NCBI GenBank assembly: GCA_963971405.1
Contig: OZ020490.1
Coordinates: forward strand, 13,006,874 to 13,070,873
Reading direction: 5' to 3'
Source of the DNA: Psococerastis gibbosa
Lineage: Eukaryota > Arthropoda > Insecta > Psocodea > Psocidae
DNA: 64,000 bases
Within the stretch, counting starts at the first letter, position 1; every line of letters starts with the position of its first letter. A model generated the notes under the pieces. That model was not told where the DNA came from. It did not search any database and saw only the letters and a list, made by a program, of their open reading frames with translations. This document shows, in pieces, positions 52,871 through 63,077 of this stretch. The position numbers and the translations under genes are program-made.

Positions 52871-53029
52871 TGACCGGGCTGTCAGCCTTCGCTCCAAGCC
52901 CCCTTTTCTTCTTTAAATGCCTCTGCTATCGAAGATCGGCGATCATCATAGCAATTGTAGTCATCATGACTATATTAGGGAATTGTAATGCAGTAATGTC
53001 CCGTTGCCGTCTGCAACCTTTTACCGTTG

Positions 53030-53262
53030 ACTCTTAAATAACTAAATATTGCCTTTATTTGTTCTATTACTAAGCCAACCTAGTGGAGTTAGGGCTATAA
53101 AGCCCTCTCTAGCCATCTCTTACACCCAACTAGAAAGCTCTGGGACCGCCTGCTTTACATGCCCTCCGAAGCATGGCCATAAAATGTAGCAAGTGTGAGA
53201 CTCGAACCAACAACCTTTCGGGCGAAAGTCGGTGTCTGTACCACTACTCTACATGTTCTGAC
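53030..53262 (-). repeat. SINE-B copy
   Basis: CTAAGCCAACCTAGTGGAGT, CCTGCTTTACATGCCCTCCG, AGACTCGAACCAACAACCTT and head complement CTACATGT. A short duplicated word (CCCTCTCTAGCCATCTCTTA) is unique to this copy. Confidence 0.8.
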
Positions 53263-53744
53263 TCTTCATTGAGTTCCTCCGCTTTTGGGGCCGGTTACCC
53301 AACCCCAGGACAGACGAGTGTCACCCACAGCAGAGTCTGTGTTTTCCGCGCTTCCATCGTCACCACGAGGAGGTACACATTAGGGATTTTCGCATCTTCG
53401 CCTCTGAGACCTTAGGGCATTACTAAGAAGCGGTACATTCAAGGCGAAAAGCCTATAGTTTTCTTGCACGAGTAGATACGCAATTTTTGGATTTTGGGCT
53501 AAAACAGCGAAACTTTTCTCAATATTCAAGGGTACTTAACCACCAATCCGACGTACGTTAGGATGATGGGATGGCACCTGCCCAACCATAGCTATGGGGT
53601 CAGAATTCTTTACCGAGCCATTGTTATGGAATAGGACGGCACCCCAATGTTGCATTGCATAGCGGTGCCTCCAGTATTCCTCACGAAAACTGCGAGCCCA
53701 GATCGTAATAATAAAAAATAATTTTTTATTGACTTTTTATTTTT
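53263..53744. other. No supported feature
   Basis: Includes CATTGAGTTCCTCC near 53267 which also occurs near 43117, part of a diverged shared segment (GACTCTTCATTGAGTTCCTC). Confidence 0.4.
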
Positions 53745-54036
53745 TTATTTAATTAACAAAGCATGTCATTAAAGATTTGGCTCATGGAAGTTGTAGAAGA
53801 CTACTTCATGCATCATATGTTAGGAAATATTAAATTCTTGGTGCCTTAGTTCCATTCCATTCCATAAATACCAGAACAGATAGGACAGGACTAAAATTTC
53901 GCGTATTCTGGTATTTGTGGAAGAACTACAAAACCGAAAAATAAAAATACCCGACTATATGATGCATGAAGTAGTATTCTACAACTTACATGAGCCAAAT
54001 TTTTAATAACTTTCTGAGTTAATTAAATAAAAAATG
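53745..54036. repeat. Foldback element, about 75-bp arms
   Basis: The left arm (53745-53819; ATTTAATTAAC, ATTTGGCTCATG, AGTTGTAGAA, ACTACTTCATGCATCATAT) is inverted at 53958-54036. Within the spacer AATACCAGAA and TTCTGGTATT form a second hairpin, so arms are interrupted and not fully paired. No ORF. Confidence 0.75.
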
Positions 54037-54629
54037 AATAGTATTTAATTTTGGGGTGCCAATTTTCTACGTAGCATATCCTCTCAATGTGGCATTTCTG
54101 ACTTTTCGCCCGATGGACACTCCAATGTCTTAGGTCGTCGATTTCCTCAATTAGATTTTTCGTCGGGAACATAAGATGTTGGGTAATCCCCTTTGTTGTA
54201 CAATTAAGATAACCTTCAATTCATTCTATAAGGCATTGAAAGAAAGATGCAACCTACATAGGATCGATTTGAAGGTGATTATGGTGCTCTAGGCCGTTGA
54301 AATTATGTAAAATTGATCATTTTTGCCGGGAAATCCTTAATAGCCCTATTTTTCTTAAATTGTTCACGAGTGTTGCACATCGTTAGGTACCAATGCCTAA
54401 AATAGAAAATTATTCCTGTACCTCTGGTAGACCATGGACACTCCATGAGTATAGAACTCCCAAAGAATGTTCTTTTCTGAATTTATACTACTGTAACTTA
54501 GAACCGCAATTTACGTTTCTTCAACTGTACTGTTTTCAATGCCCCTTACACAACCTTTTGTGTTCAGCAATAATTTTTTTTTACTAACTCTTAGATACTA
54601 TAGACACTAGATAATAATAATATCGACTT
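54037..54629. other. No supported gene
   Basis: AT-rich; nothing recognised. Confidence 0.35.
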
Positions 54630-54822
54630 CAATGGCCAGGTGGTAACGTGCTTGCACTTGTGCGAGTCTTTACACGCCATGCAATCGGAGACGTGTCGTA
54701 CTCATCACGGGTAATAACCTACAGAGGCGACTGAAAAGGTCAATCGGATACATTCATTAAATTGTTTGTAAGCGATTAAATCTTTAAAAAATAATAATAA
54801 TAATAATAATAATAATAATCTT
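54630..54822 (+). repeat. SINE-C, best forward copy
   Basis: GGTGGTAACGTGCTTGCACT (A-box-like), GTGCGAGTCTTTACACGCC, GGAGACGTGTCGTACTC, then AGAGGCGACTGAAAAGG and TTGTTTGTAAGCGATTAAAT, ending in (AAT)n at 54788-54820. The promoter-like head and microsatellite tail fit a SINE. Confidence 0.75.
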
Positions 54823-54824
54823 CT

Positions 54825-55028
54825 TCTTTCTTTCTTTTCCTTGTCCAGTATTCCCCGGACAAGGAGCATATATTACAAAAATACAATACATAATAATACC
54901 ATCCCGCATCCCCAAGGCCCAAGCTAGCGCTTATTTGGGACAAAAGACTCATACAGTGCTGCTAAACAAGGCTTAATCATTTATTTTTGTTATTTATTTA
55001 TAATGTTTGGTTTATTTATTTTTATTTT

Positions 55029-55060
<32 letters not shown>
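54825..55060 (-). repeat. LINE-F 3' end
   Basis: (CTTT)n, hairpin CCTTGTCCAG-TATTCC-CCGGACAAGG (one A-C mismatch), AAGCTAGCGCTTATTTGGGA and an (AAT)n tract to about 55060, the reverse of 17.5 kb. Confidence 0.75.
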
Positions 55061-55061
<1 letters not shown>

Positions 55062-55063
<2 letters not shown>

Positions 55064-55430
55064 GTACTGAAGACCTTTTTATTAACCTAGGTCTACTTAT
55101 AGTGGCCCATTTGTCCCTTGTCCGATGCCAACGACCCCATGGATTTCGGACATTATTGGTATTGTTTCCGTATGAATTTTTGGCCATTGGCAAACTGGTA
55201 TACGTTCTCGATGTCAACCTACACCGGCTTCAAGCGACAATGGACAAATTGAAACAAGCTTACCATTGACGTCCCTAAGGCCATCGCAGATCGCGAGGTG
55301 TTCCGCAGTTCCTTCAGCATTGGAACATAGGGGGCACACTGGTGAGTCTGCCAACCCAACACAGTGCAAGTGTTCTGAAGGAAGTAGTGTAATATTAAAA
55401 TTACGCGATCTCTGCCCGATGAGGGCGTCA
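55062..55430 (-). pseudogene. LINE-K ORF2 C-terminus and 3' UTR
   Basis: A minus-strand frame reads GPTNDALIGQRSRNFNITLL then HCVGLADSPVCPLC and SNAEGTAEHLAICDGL. The C-x2-C-x8-H-x3-C box is the zinc-finger-like C-terminus of Jockey/R1/I-type ORF2. After DGLRDVNGKLV the 3' UTR (shared with 16.5 and 61.7 kb) ends in AGACCT ... AGGTCT, a 6-bp hairpin, and an (ATT)n tail at about 55020-55062. The longer 115-codon frame over the same bases is out of register with the motif. Confidence 0.7.
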
Positions 55431-55557
55431 TTTGTAGGGCCCTGAAAAGGGCCGATTCATCTTCTTGGGTTGTGGCACGGTAAAAGACGAAGAGTTGTAG
55501 TTCGTTTAGCATCATATATAAAATCGTCTCCTTTGTAACTTTGTAGTATTTTGAACA

Positions 55558-55626
55558 CATTGTCATAAGAGTTAACTTTTTTACGTTTTTATGTGATATT
55601 TTACTAAGTTAACTCTTATGACAATG
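55558..55626. repeat. Perfect 21-bp inverted repeat
   Basis: Arms 55558-55578 and 55606-55626 (CATTGTCATAAGAGTTAACT plus one T) with a 27-nt AT-rich loop. A 12-bp direct repeat CGTTTAGCATCA occurs at 55503-55514 and immediately after the right arm at 55627-55638. Confidence 0.85.
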
Positions 55627-55639
55627 CGTTTAGCATCAC

Positions 55640-56574
55640 CCAGGGTACACCGCGCGGAGACGAACCACACTGTATCCCTAACCTAACGCTTGGGGCCCGA
55701 ACTCCAACATTATACGATATATTGTACGATAGTTGTTGAGCCGTAAGTGGCACCAGTCTTAGCGACTTGTGCTGAAAGACACAAAGAAGATGTGGAGGTG
55801 GAATATACAGTAAGTGAGATGTAAGGTAACCTACATACGGTAGCTCTTCACTATCTGAAGCAATCTTTTCACGCCATACCCATCAATTGCCACAAATTAA
55901 CACTATGTGGGTCGTTCTTTATTTCAAGCTTAATTAGTGGTAAATTGCGGAAGATTCTTATTTTAGATCACACAATTGAGTTCTCGCAAACATGGTCTAC
56001 CATTTAGACATTAATAGAAATAATTGTTCCTCTGCATTTTGAATGCACATGGGACCGCAACTGATACGTTCGGCCACAGTTATATAAATCCTTCCTCTGG
56101 GACTCTCCACACCATCAGTTTTCTTATAGAAGAAAAACCGAATATCAGCAGTCATACCTTCCTTTCACGATAACAGTGACACTAATTCATATTCGCTACC
56201 TTCCACGTTCATTTTCCCACCCATCGTAAGTAATTGAGTCGTACAGTACTACCATGAATGCATTTCAAACTGATCATTAAAGGAGGTCATGACCTCTTAC
56301 AGCCAAAAACTCACGTCCAGTTTTTGGTGTGTAGCCCATTGAAGAAGAACACACCTATGTTATTATCAACCTGTGTTGCGTGCCTTCTATTAGACTTCCT
56401 CCCAAAATCTTGGACCAACAAACTAGAAAGCCCAGCTAGAGGCATTTCATGGGTTATTTAGAAAATAGTTCTCGCTTAGCTAAGTACGGACACTGCGTCA
56501 CTGAGACCTCTAGTTATCTTTAATCAAATTGAAGTTAGGAACAGCCATTAGGGGGACTCAGCCAGGTTTACCTC
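55640..56574. other. No supported gene
   Basis: Unique-looking sequence with no recognised motif. Confidence 0.35.
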
Positions 56575-56587
56575 TGCTTGAATAGGT

Positions 56588-56948
56588 GTGTGTTGGTGCT
56601 TCTAACGCCTGCTTTCAGCATTTCTGCTTTAAGCAACCCTGTCAGCCTGGCGGGGGGAGTGAGTCTGTTTGTTAACTTGAGGCACCCTAAGGGCAGACTC
56701 TTTCACCTCGGGGAAAGGGGAGTTGACTAACAGGGTGGACCTCCTGATTATAGTGGATTCCGAACCACTTGGGGAACATGGTAAAGTCACACGATTAAAT
56801 CGGAGGTGACCAGGACTCGACTTATACTGCCTGAGCGAGTTATCATGTCGCACCAGGTTCCCCTGCCAACGCTGTGCACACTACCAAGTTGCCGCAGTTT
56901 GAAACATGCTCTGCTCTAATGGAATCAACATGGTAAGGCCGTTGGCGT
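56588..56948 (-). repeat. SINE-D2, longest copy, 13-bp target duplication
   Basis: TGCTTGAATAGGT at 56575-56587 and 56949-56961 flanks the copy. From the right: head complement ACATGGTAAGGCCGTTGGCG, D2 block, core GTGGATTCCGAACCACTTGG, 3' body GCCTGGCGGGGGGAGTGAGT, CAGCATTTCTGCTTTAAGCA. Confidence 0.9.
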
Positions 56949-57154
56949 TGCTTGAATAGGTTCTCACCGGGCCTATATATATATAGTACCTTAAGTTGCA
57001 GGTTTGCGTTTCGCGGGCACATTAACTGCAGGTTATCTGATGTTGATGATAAGTAGGGGTTTTAAAAGCTATTTGAGTAATTACTAGATTTTGGTATTTT
57101 GGATGCCAATGGGAGAATATAAGGAACAATTTTGAAGTAGATGATTTCATAAGA

Positions 57155-57660
57155 CAGGGGTTCCCAACCTTTTTTGACCGTGGACCATTGGTTTATTTTA
57201 TGATTTTCCGTGGACCATTGGTTTATTTTATGATTTTCCGTGGACCATCATGGCTCTGATGGAAAAATCGTTAAATTCTAGGACCAAAATGAAACAGTTT
57301 GTGCCCAAAATTACGTGCTAATATTTGATTGAATGTTTAGGACTGGTATCGGTAGGATTTTATATAGTTCGTGCTAAAACTTACTGTATTTCATTTCAAA
57401 TTTCCAATAACTCAGTTGTTTTATTTTATTATTTCTCATTTGGCCTGTTTACCACCTGATATATAGTATATAATATATCTGTGGACCGCAAATTGGGAAC
57501 CCCTGTTATAAGGTATGGGAAGGATGTTGTTGGCGTAGCCTTTCTTCGATTATTTTGTTATTTCTTACAATGCCCCGTGGACCACCTGAACTTGTGGAAC
57601 CCCTGTCTTAAGGTGTAGAGAGGATATTGTTGGCCAGATGTACCTGTTCACCGCCTTTCT
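57155..57660. mobile_element. hAT-like MITE with duplicated right end
   Basis: Left end CAGGGGTTCCCAACCTTTTT. Two candidate right ends GGGAACCCCTG (57495-57505) and GTGGAACCCCTG (57594-57605) follow. Flanks TCATAAGA, TTATAAGG and TCTTAAGG are similar, so either could be the true end. A 30-bp unit (TGGACCATTGGTTTATTTTA...) is tandemly duplicated at 57181-57240. Related to 44591-44992. Confidence 0.7.
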
Positions 57661-58589
57661 TAGATGCCTGTGATTATTTTCATTAGGAAATAGGCGTACT
57701 GCGTTAAATTTGAAATAATTATCCAACAAATGGTCCAACTCCCACGGTGGACTAAAATTAAGACTCGGTCCAGTGCTTATTGTCTGCCGCTCTGATACAA
57801 TACTTAATTGGTGCTATAAGTATTGTCCAATGCCAGTATTTAATCTTTTAAGTACTGTACTTAATATAGTGGGAGAGGAGCACTGCGTCACATAGGACAA
57901 AACACCTGGCTATTAAATGAGGTGGGCAGGGCCTATTTTTTGCTTTCCCATTTATATGTTAGCATAAGGAAAACTTTGTAATGGCCAATATTTTTGATTT
58001 CGAGATTTTAGTGGGTTTATTGAGGTCCCTGGAACCGTGGACCAATACAGGGGGGGGGCAGTTTGCAACCCCCCCCCCCCAAATGTACTAAATTGTAAGT
58101 AAATTTATAACGCTCGGATTTATTCAGGTTTTATACCCCAAAAAAACGACTAAAAAATTCAATAATATGAACCGTTATGCAATCATTATTTAAACAGGCG
58201 GAGTCTAAAAATTTAAAGAAACTTAGAAAGCAGGTGAATATACAATGCAAAATAGACCTGCTGCAAATAAATCTCGACTCTAATATTCTACAATACTTGT
58301 GCTTGAAACCTGTTTTTATTGAATGGGAGATGAATCGCTGTAAGTAAAACAAAAGAAGAGAGCCGAAGAAGAAGAATGCAATCGTGACCTGCAGATCGTG
58401 AGCACTCGTGTGTTTTTTAAGAGGTACCTGGTACAGGTATCTTCGTAGGTAACTATGCCTATTTTGCGCGCAGACTCGAATACATCTAAGTGAGGACATT
58501 CCTATGCTTTTTTTATACTCTTACTGGTACTTACTGTACTGGAATAATACATATAGGGTAACTCCGTGCAAGGATACAGGAGTGGCAGA
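57661..58589. other. Mixed debris, no gene
   Basis: A repeat E scrap near 57960-58040 (GTAATGGCCAATATTTTTG, GAGGTCCCTGG); G and C tracts at 58050-58080 with element P words (CTAAATTGTAAGTAAATTTA, AACGCTC) to 58110. A 122-codon minus ORF at 58131-58499 has no recognised motif. Confidence 0.45.
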
Positions 58590-58740
58590 AGGGTAGCTGC
58601 CTCCCAAAATTTCTTAAGTCTTAATTAAGTAAATTTAAGTAAATGAATTACGTTATACTTTAATCGATACTAAATGAGTTTATTCCATTTTGGCCCACCA
58701 CTACACCTAACAAAAAAATGAGCTGGATCCGTCCCTGGTT
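58590..58740. mobile_element. hAT-like element P, 3' part
   Basis: AAGTAAATGAATTACGTTAT, TTTTGGCCCACCACTA and the end ATGAGCTGGATCCGTCCCTG. The C tract of other copies is replaced by CCTAACAAAAAAA. Confidence 0.6.
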
Positions 58741-58779
58741 CAGGCCCGTAACCAGGGGCTTATGCCCTAAATAGAATTG

Positions 58780-59000
58780 AACTTTCTGGACGTGGTATTA
58801 CTATAGGATTTTTTTGTAGTTTTTTCAGCGTAAAACCCCCCAGAAATTGAGTTAAAAAAATCCCGGGGTATGGTTTATGTGAACTTGCATGCCAAATTTG
58901 ATCAAAATCTACCTATTAGTTTGCTGGCAAATCGACGAACAGACAGACATTTCGTAAAAACCGTAAAAAAAAATTAGGTTCCTGGGACCTCAAAACGTGT
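58780..59000 (+). repeat. Repeat E, 3' half
   Basis: AAACCCCCCAGAAATTGAGT, CAAATTTGATCAAAATCTAC, ACAGACAGACATTTCGTAAA and GTTCCTGGGACCTCAAAACG align with the 9.0-9.9 kb copy. Confidence 0.7.
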
Positions 59001-59864
59001 CCAAAAATAAAATATAATGTTCCAATATCTTTATAATTGGTGGAAAATAATCATTTATTAATGATGGCTGAATAAAGGTGATAAATTGTAAATTTATTTA
59101 TCAATGGCAATCTCGGAAAGCTAAAATCATTAATAAAGTACTTACTATTAAACAACTAAACAACGATAACCCTTTTGTACGAGAGTATCGCACTTTCACT
59201 ACAGTCACTTGTCGACAGATTTTATATATACTGTATATTTTACTCGTTAGCATTTATGAGTACTTATTGTAATAACACCAGTCAAGAAACCAACTGAAAA
59301 AAATAATGTTGAGTTGAGAAACCCATCACACTTGTAATAACACCCATCAAAATTAATTGCAAAACTGCAAAATAATAATAAAGAAAATTACATTCTCAGA
59401 CATTTTACGTAATAATCTTTCCCCTCGTCATGAATTGAACTTCGTTACTGAAGTGTCAAGATCTGAAACGGTTTCGATCCACCCGAAGGCATAGTCTTTG
59501 GTCACGATTTAGTTCCGAACGGGGGGGTCAGAATAGGTCGCCCGACGACCGCCATTTTGATTCCCTATGGTTCAATTTCGCAACCTGCTCCTCTAAAGAA
59601 CAATGATCGGCCATTTTCAGCAGGATGCGGTCACTATCAACGAACAAGAATGCTTAGAACACCTGGGAAAGTAATGATACATCAGGGACTTCTTCCCTTC
59701 TTCTTCTTCCCGCTCTGCCTCTACAGGTCTAGATGGTTTTTGCCTACTGCAGAGGCGTATATAAGGGGGGCCCAGCTCCCCCACCCCGAAATTGAACAAT
59801 GCAGGACGAAATTAACTACGGTAAATTGTTGTAGTGCAGATCTAATTGATGATCGGGTCAACAG
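59001..59864. other. No supported gene
   Basis: AT-rich; GCAGAGGCGTATATAAGGGG near 59749 resembles a hAT-type end with a G tract and adjoining C tract, partner not found. Confidence 0.4.
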
Positions 59865-60295
59865 TCTTTACCTTTTACCGCGCCTTATCCTCATGGAGGG
59901 TCGACGGCACGACAGCAGCGTTTCCACACAGCCCTGTTGTGTGCGTCCTCGGTAGAGAGCCCCAAACCTCTCTTATCTCCGTCGATCTTTCTTCTCAGTG
60001 TAGCTTTGGCCTCTCTGGTGGTCTTCTTCCTAGTATCTCCCGGTTCTTTACTCTTTTGACTAGTTCGTTTTCGTCTCTACGTAGTAGTAGTTCAGCCTCT
60101 TTTCTCTGAGTTTCTCTTGTACGTCACGGGTTCTCATCTCTTGCCTTACATCTTGGTTTCTACGTTGGTCTGTCAGCGTTACACCGCAGGATGTTCTTAG
60201 CATTCGCATTTCTGCTGCGTGAATCATATTTTCTTCACACTGTCGTACAGCCCAGCACTCAGACAGGGAGCGGTGGAATTCAGTGTCGTCTCGAG
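59865..60295 (-). pseudogene. RTE-like LINE tail, second copy
   Basis: Same family as 32.8-33.6 kb: MIHAAEMRMLRTSCGVTLTD then LREKRLN on the minus strand, then shifted frames with RRDENELVKRVKNREI and the same 3' tip (GATAAGGCGCGGTAAAAG). More decayed than the first copy and shorter. Confidence 0.75.
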
Positions 60296-61224
60296 CCTCT
60301 GCCCGTAGCAATGAGGCTATCTGGTCTTTTTTTTATCTTTTATCTTATCTTGGCGTTATGTGTTCAAGTTGGAACATAACATGCTCTTTTGTTTTTCTAA
60401 CTATATATTTCACTTTTTGTGGTGATTCCAACGCGCCTTCTTGGCTTTGTGGCACCAGTTTTGGTCAAATATGTAATGTTTTTTTTTGTTGATAAATTAT
60501 TATTTATTATTGTTATTATTATTATTACTTTCGCTTCAAAGCAACTATATAAGCATATTTTCGGGATTACTAGCCAACCAAATGGTGAGGAGCAATACTT
60601 AGTTTATAGGTTCTAACGTTCTTGGTAGTGCAGTTCGTTGGTTACTATGACTTATCGATTATGTCATGGTGGTCAAGCATGTAAAATTGACCACAAGTTC
60701 GAGGTGCGGAATTTTCTACTTTTTTTCAGGTTCGTCTGTGGGAATATCATCGTAAAAGTAACCATGGTTTTGCTATGTAATTTACTTTGGGAAAATTCTC
60801 AGGTCTTCCGGATTTTTTCTTTTCGTCTGTCTTGTTACCGCATTGGTCAGGAAGTGAGATTTTCTTCCAGTAGACTTGCGTACACCTGTTTTATCATAGT
60901 TAATTAAACCAATAAAATACAACTTAGTCCAGTATTACTAAAATTTATTAAAAACGACCGGTTTCGGCACTAGACCATCGACATAACTTCCAATAGAAGA
61001 ACTCTTCCAGTGGAACTTGCCGTACATGTTAATAACTGCCTCGATCTTTGTTTTCTCATACAAAATTTTGTGCTGTTTGTGTATCAGTAGTCTGTGCCTC
61101 ATGCTGAAACCTGTATAGCTTATAGTGTTTATTAATACTTGAAAAATAGGGGCACATGTATTTATTTCTTAAATTCTACAATATAAATAATTCTTTCAGC
61201 TCGGCTTGGACTCATGTCTGTAGG
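60296..61224. other. No supported gene
   Basis: An ATT-rich tract at about 60497-60530. ORFs of 60-90 codons are T-rich and hydrophobic by composition, without motifs. Confidence 0.35.
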
Positions 61225-61226
61225 TA

Positions 61227-61679
61227 TAGTCCACGCAAAATGAGAAAAGTATGGACATGGAATGTTTTGATCCTTTGCAACACTGTATAAATGAGTTGCC
61301 TATTTGCAAAAGCAATCCTCTCCATTGTTTTCAGTTTTGAGATATTCGCGCCATTTTTTTTATTTTTCAATACTCTATCCGATGAATCAGATATTGAGAC
61401 GCAAAAGCAGTTCTAATACTGTTAAAATTAGCTTTAAAAACTGTAATGTTATACCTCATGGCGTTGCGGCACAGCAGTTTTTTGCGGTTTCTGAAAAATC
61501 GACCTGGGTGGACAGGATTGCTTTTGCTAATAGGCAACTCAAATATTCCTTGCACCATTTTGTGTTACCTTGTTGCATTGGATGCAGGGCATAACAAAAA
61601 TTGTGCAAAGAATATGTTTACAGTGTTGTACAGGATCAAAACATTCCATGTCCATACTTTTCTCATTTTGCGTGGACTA
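61227..61679. mobile_element. TA-flanked TIR element with 48-bp perfect ends
   Basis: Ends TAGTCCACGCAAAATGAGAA and its complement; inverse identity continues through AAGTATGGACATGGAATGTT and TTGATCCT. TA on both sides (61225-61226, 61680-61681) fits a Tc1/mariner-type target duplication. Deeper arm segments (GAGTTGCCTATT, GCAAAAGCAATCC) also pair, with extra sequence in the right arm only. No transposase ORF. Confidence 0.85.
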
Positions 61680-61681
61680 TA

Positions 61682-61930
61682 CTTGGTTACACCATGCTTT
61701 CGCCTGTTACATTGATTGCATTGGTAAGCTTGTCTCAGCTTGTCCATCATCGCGTGTAACCGGTGTAGGTTGACTTCGAAGACGCATACCAGTTTGCCAA
61801 TGTCCAAAACGGAAACAATATAAATAATGTCCGAAATCCATGGGGTCGTTGGCATTGCACAAGGGACAAGTTGGCCTAGGTCCATCAAAAGTCCTTCGGG
61901 GTATTAGTATTATTTGCTCGGCTTAACCAA
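61682..61930 (+). repeat. LINE-K 3' UTR
   Basis: CATGCTTTCGCCTG, AAGCTTGTCTCAGCTTGTCC, GGTGTAGGTTGACTTCGAAG, AATCCATGGGGTCGTTGGCA and a TATTAGTATTATT end match 55.06-55.27 kb in reverse. Confidence 0.7.
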
Positions 61931-62392
61931 GTATGGGCACGACCCTGCAGCAATCCTATGTGTCCTTCTCGCTCCAAATGCTGCTGACTTGTCTCGTGGA
62001 AATTCAAAATGCTCACATCCGTTTGAAATGTCAGTGTTTTTTTCTAGAATTTAATTGAAAAATAGAAGAAGACAAATTGCAGTCGAATACCTACTGTATA
62101 TTTTATTGTCCTCTTCCCAATTCCGGGACATAAATTCTGAATCAGACACTTTTATTACCTATACAATACCAAAATTAAACGTACAGTTTGTATTTAAGTG
62201 AAATATATTGTACTGTATTTTAAGACAGGGCGATGTTCGTTGTTTTCTAGACTAGTTTTTGTTTTGTATATAGTGCATTTTGTAACTTTTGTTCAAAGTT
62301 ACTTGTTGTTGTTGTTGTTGTTGTCTGTGAATATGAGTGTAGCATAGGAACGCTAATCTGTCTTTCCATACAATCACATAATATTAATCATA
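61931..62392. other. No supported feature
   Basis: (TTG)n at about 62304-62322; otherwise unique-looking. Confidence 0.35.
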
Positions 62393-62554
62393 GGCGGGTA
62401 TTCCACATACTTCAATCGTCAATGAAAAATTGAAAAATGACGTTTTAGCAGACATTAAAGACATACTAAAAATTCTGCTACCACGTCAATTTACGTCATT
62501 GTTACGTCATTTTTCAATTTTTCGTTGACGATTGACGTATGTGGAATACCCGCC
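62393..62554. mobile_element. 162-bp near-palindromic MITE
   Basis: GGCGGGTATTCCACATAC ... CAATCGTCAA ... AAAAATTGAAAAATGACG is mirrored on the right side with a few changes. Flanks are ATA on both sides. It contains GCAGACATTAAAGAC and CTGCTACCACGTCA, words also found in the neighbour at 62698. Confidence 0.85.
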
Positions 62555-62697
62555 ATAGTTTCACTTTAGTTTGTGCACTAACGAACTATTTCGCGCAGGG
62601 CCAAACGGAAGGCTCCTTTCGAATCAAATTGCTTAATATCACCGTCTAGACTGTTATAATTCAAAAGTCCTTTTAGAAGTAACGATTTTCTTCCTAA

Positions 62698-63077
62698 GGC
62701 GCCCATTCCACCGCCCGGCTAGGGCTATTTACAAAAACGGTGACGTGGTAGCAGACATTCAAGACTTAGGCGGGGTTTCCACCGACCTCTCATTGCAGAA
62801 TTGACGGAAATGTTTATTTTCCTCTATGCCATAGTTAAAATTGATCAATGATCATTCAGTAAAATCACAAACAAACTAAAATTAAATAATGGCGTCATGG
62901 GATATGTTAAGTACAAACATTTTAATAGATTTCTATAAAAAGAAAAATTCTAATTTCCGTCAATGTCATTTGTATTCTGCAATGCGAGGTCGGTGGAAAC
63001 GCCACCTAAGTCTTGAATGTCTGCTACCACGTCACCGTTTTTGTAAATAGCCCTAGCCGGTCGGTGGAATGGGCGCC
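62698..63077. mobile_element. Composite palindromic MITE, inner element at 62769-63006
   Basis: Outer ends GGCGCCCATTCCACCG and its complement, with arms running through CTAGGGCTATTTACAAAAAC, GGTGACGTGGTAGCAGACAT and TCAAGACTTA. The inner 238-bp element starts GGCGGGGTTTCCACCGACCT, as at 19456. Outer flanks TAA/TAT are an imperfect target duplication. Confidence 0.85.

Noticed and set aside
55219..55566. 115-codon minus ORF as a new gene
   Set aside because: The recognisable LINE zinc-box peptide is in a different frame over the same bases, so the ORF is a shadow.
58131..58499. 122-codon minus ORF
   Set aside because: No recognised domain and no splice or start context; overlaps decayed repeat sequence at one end.
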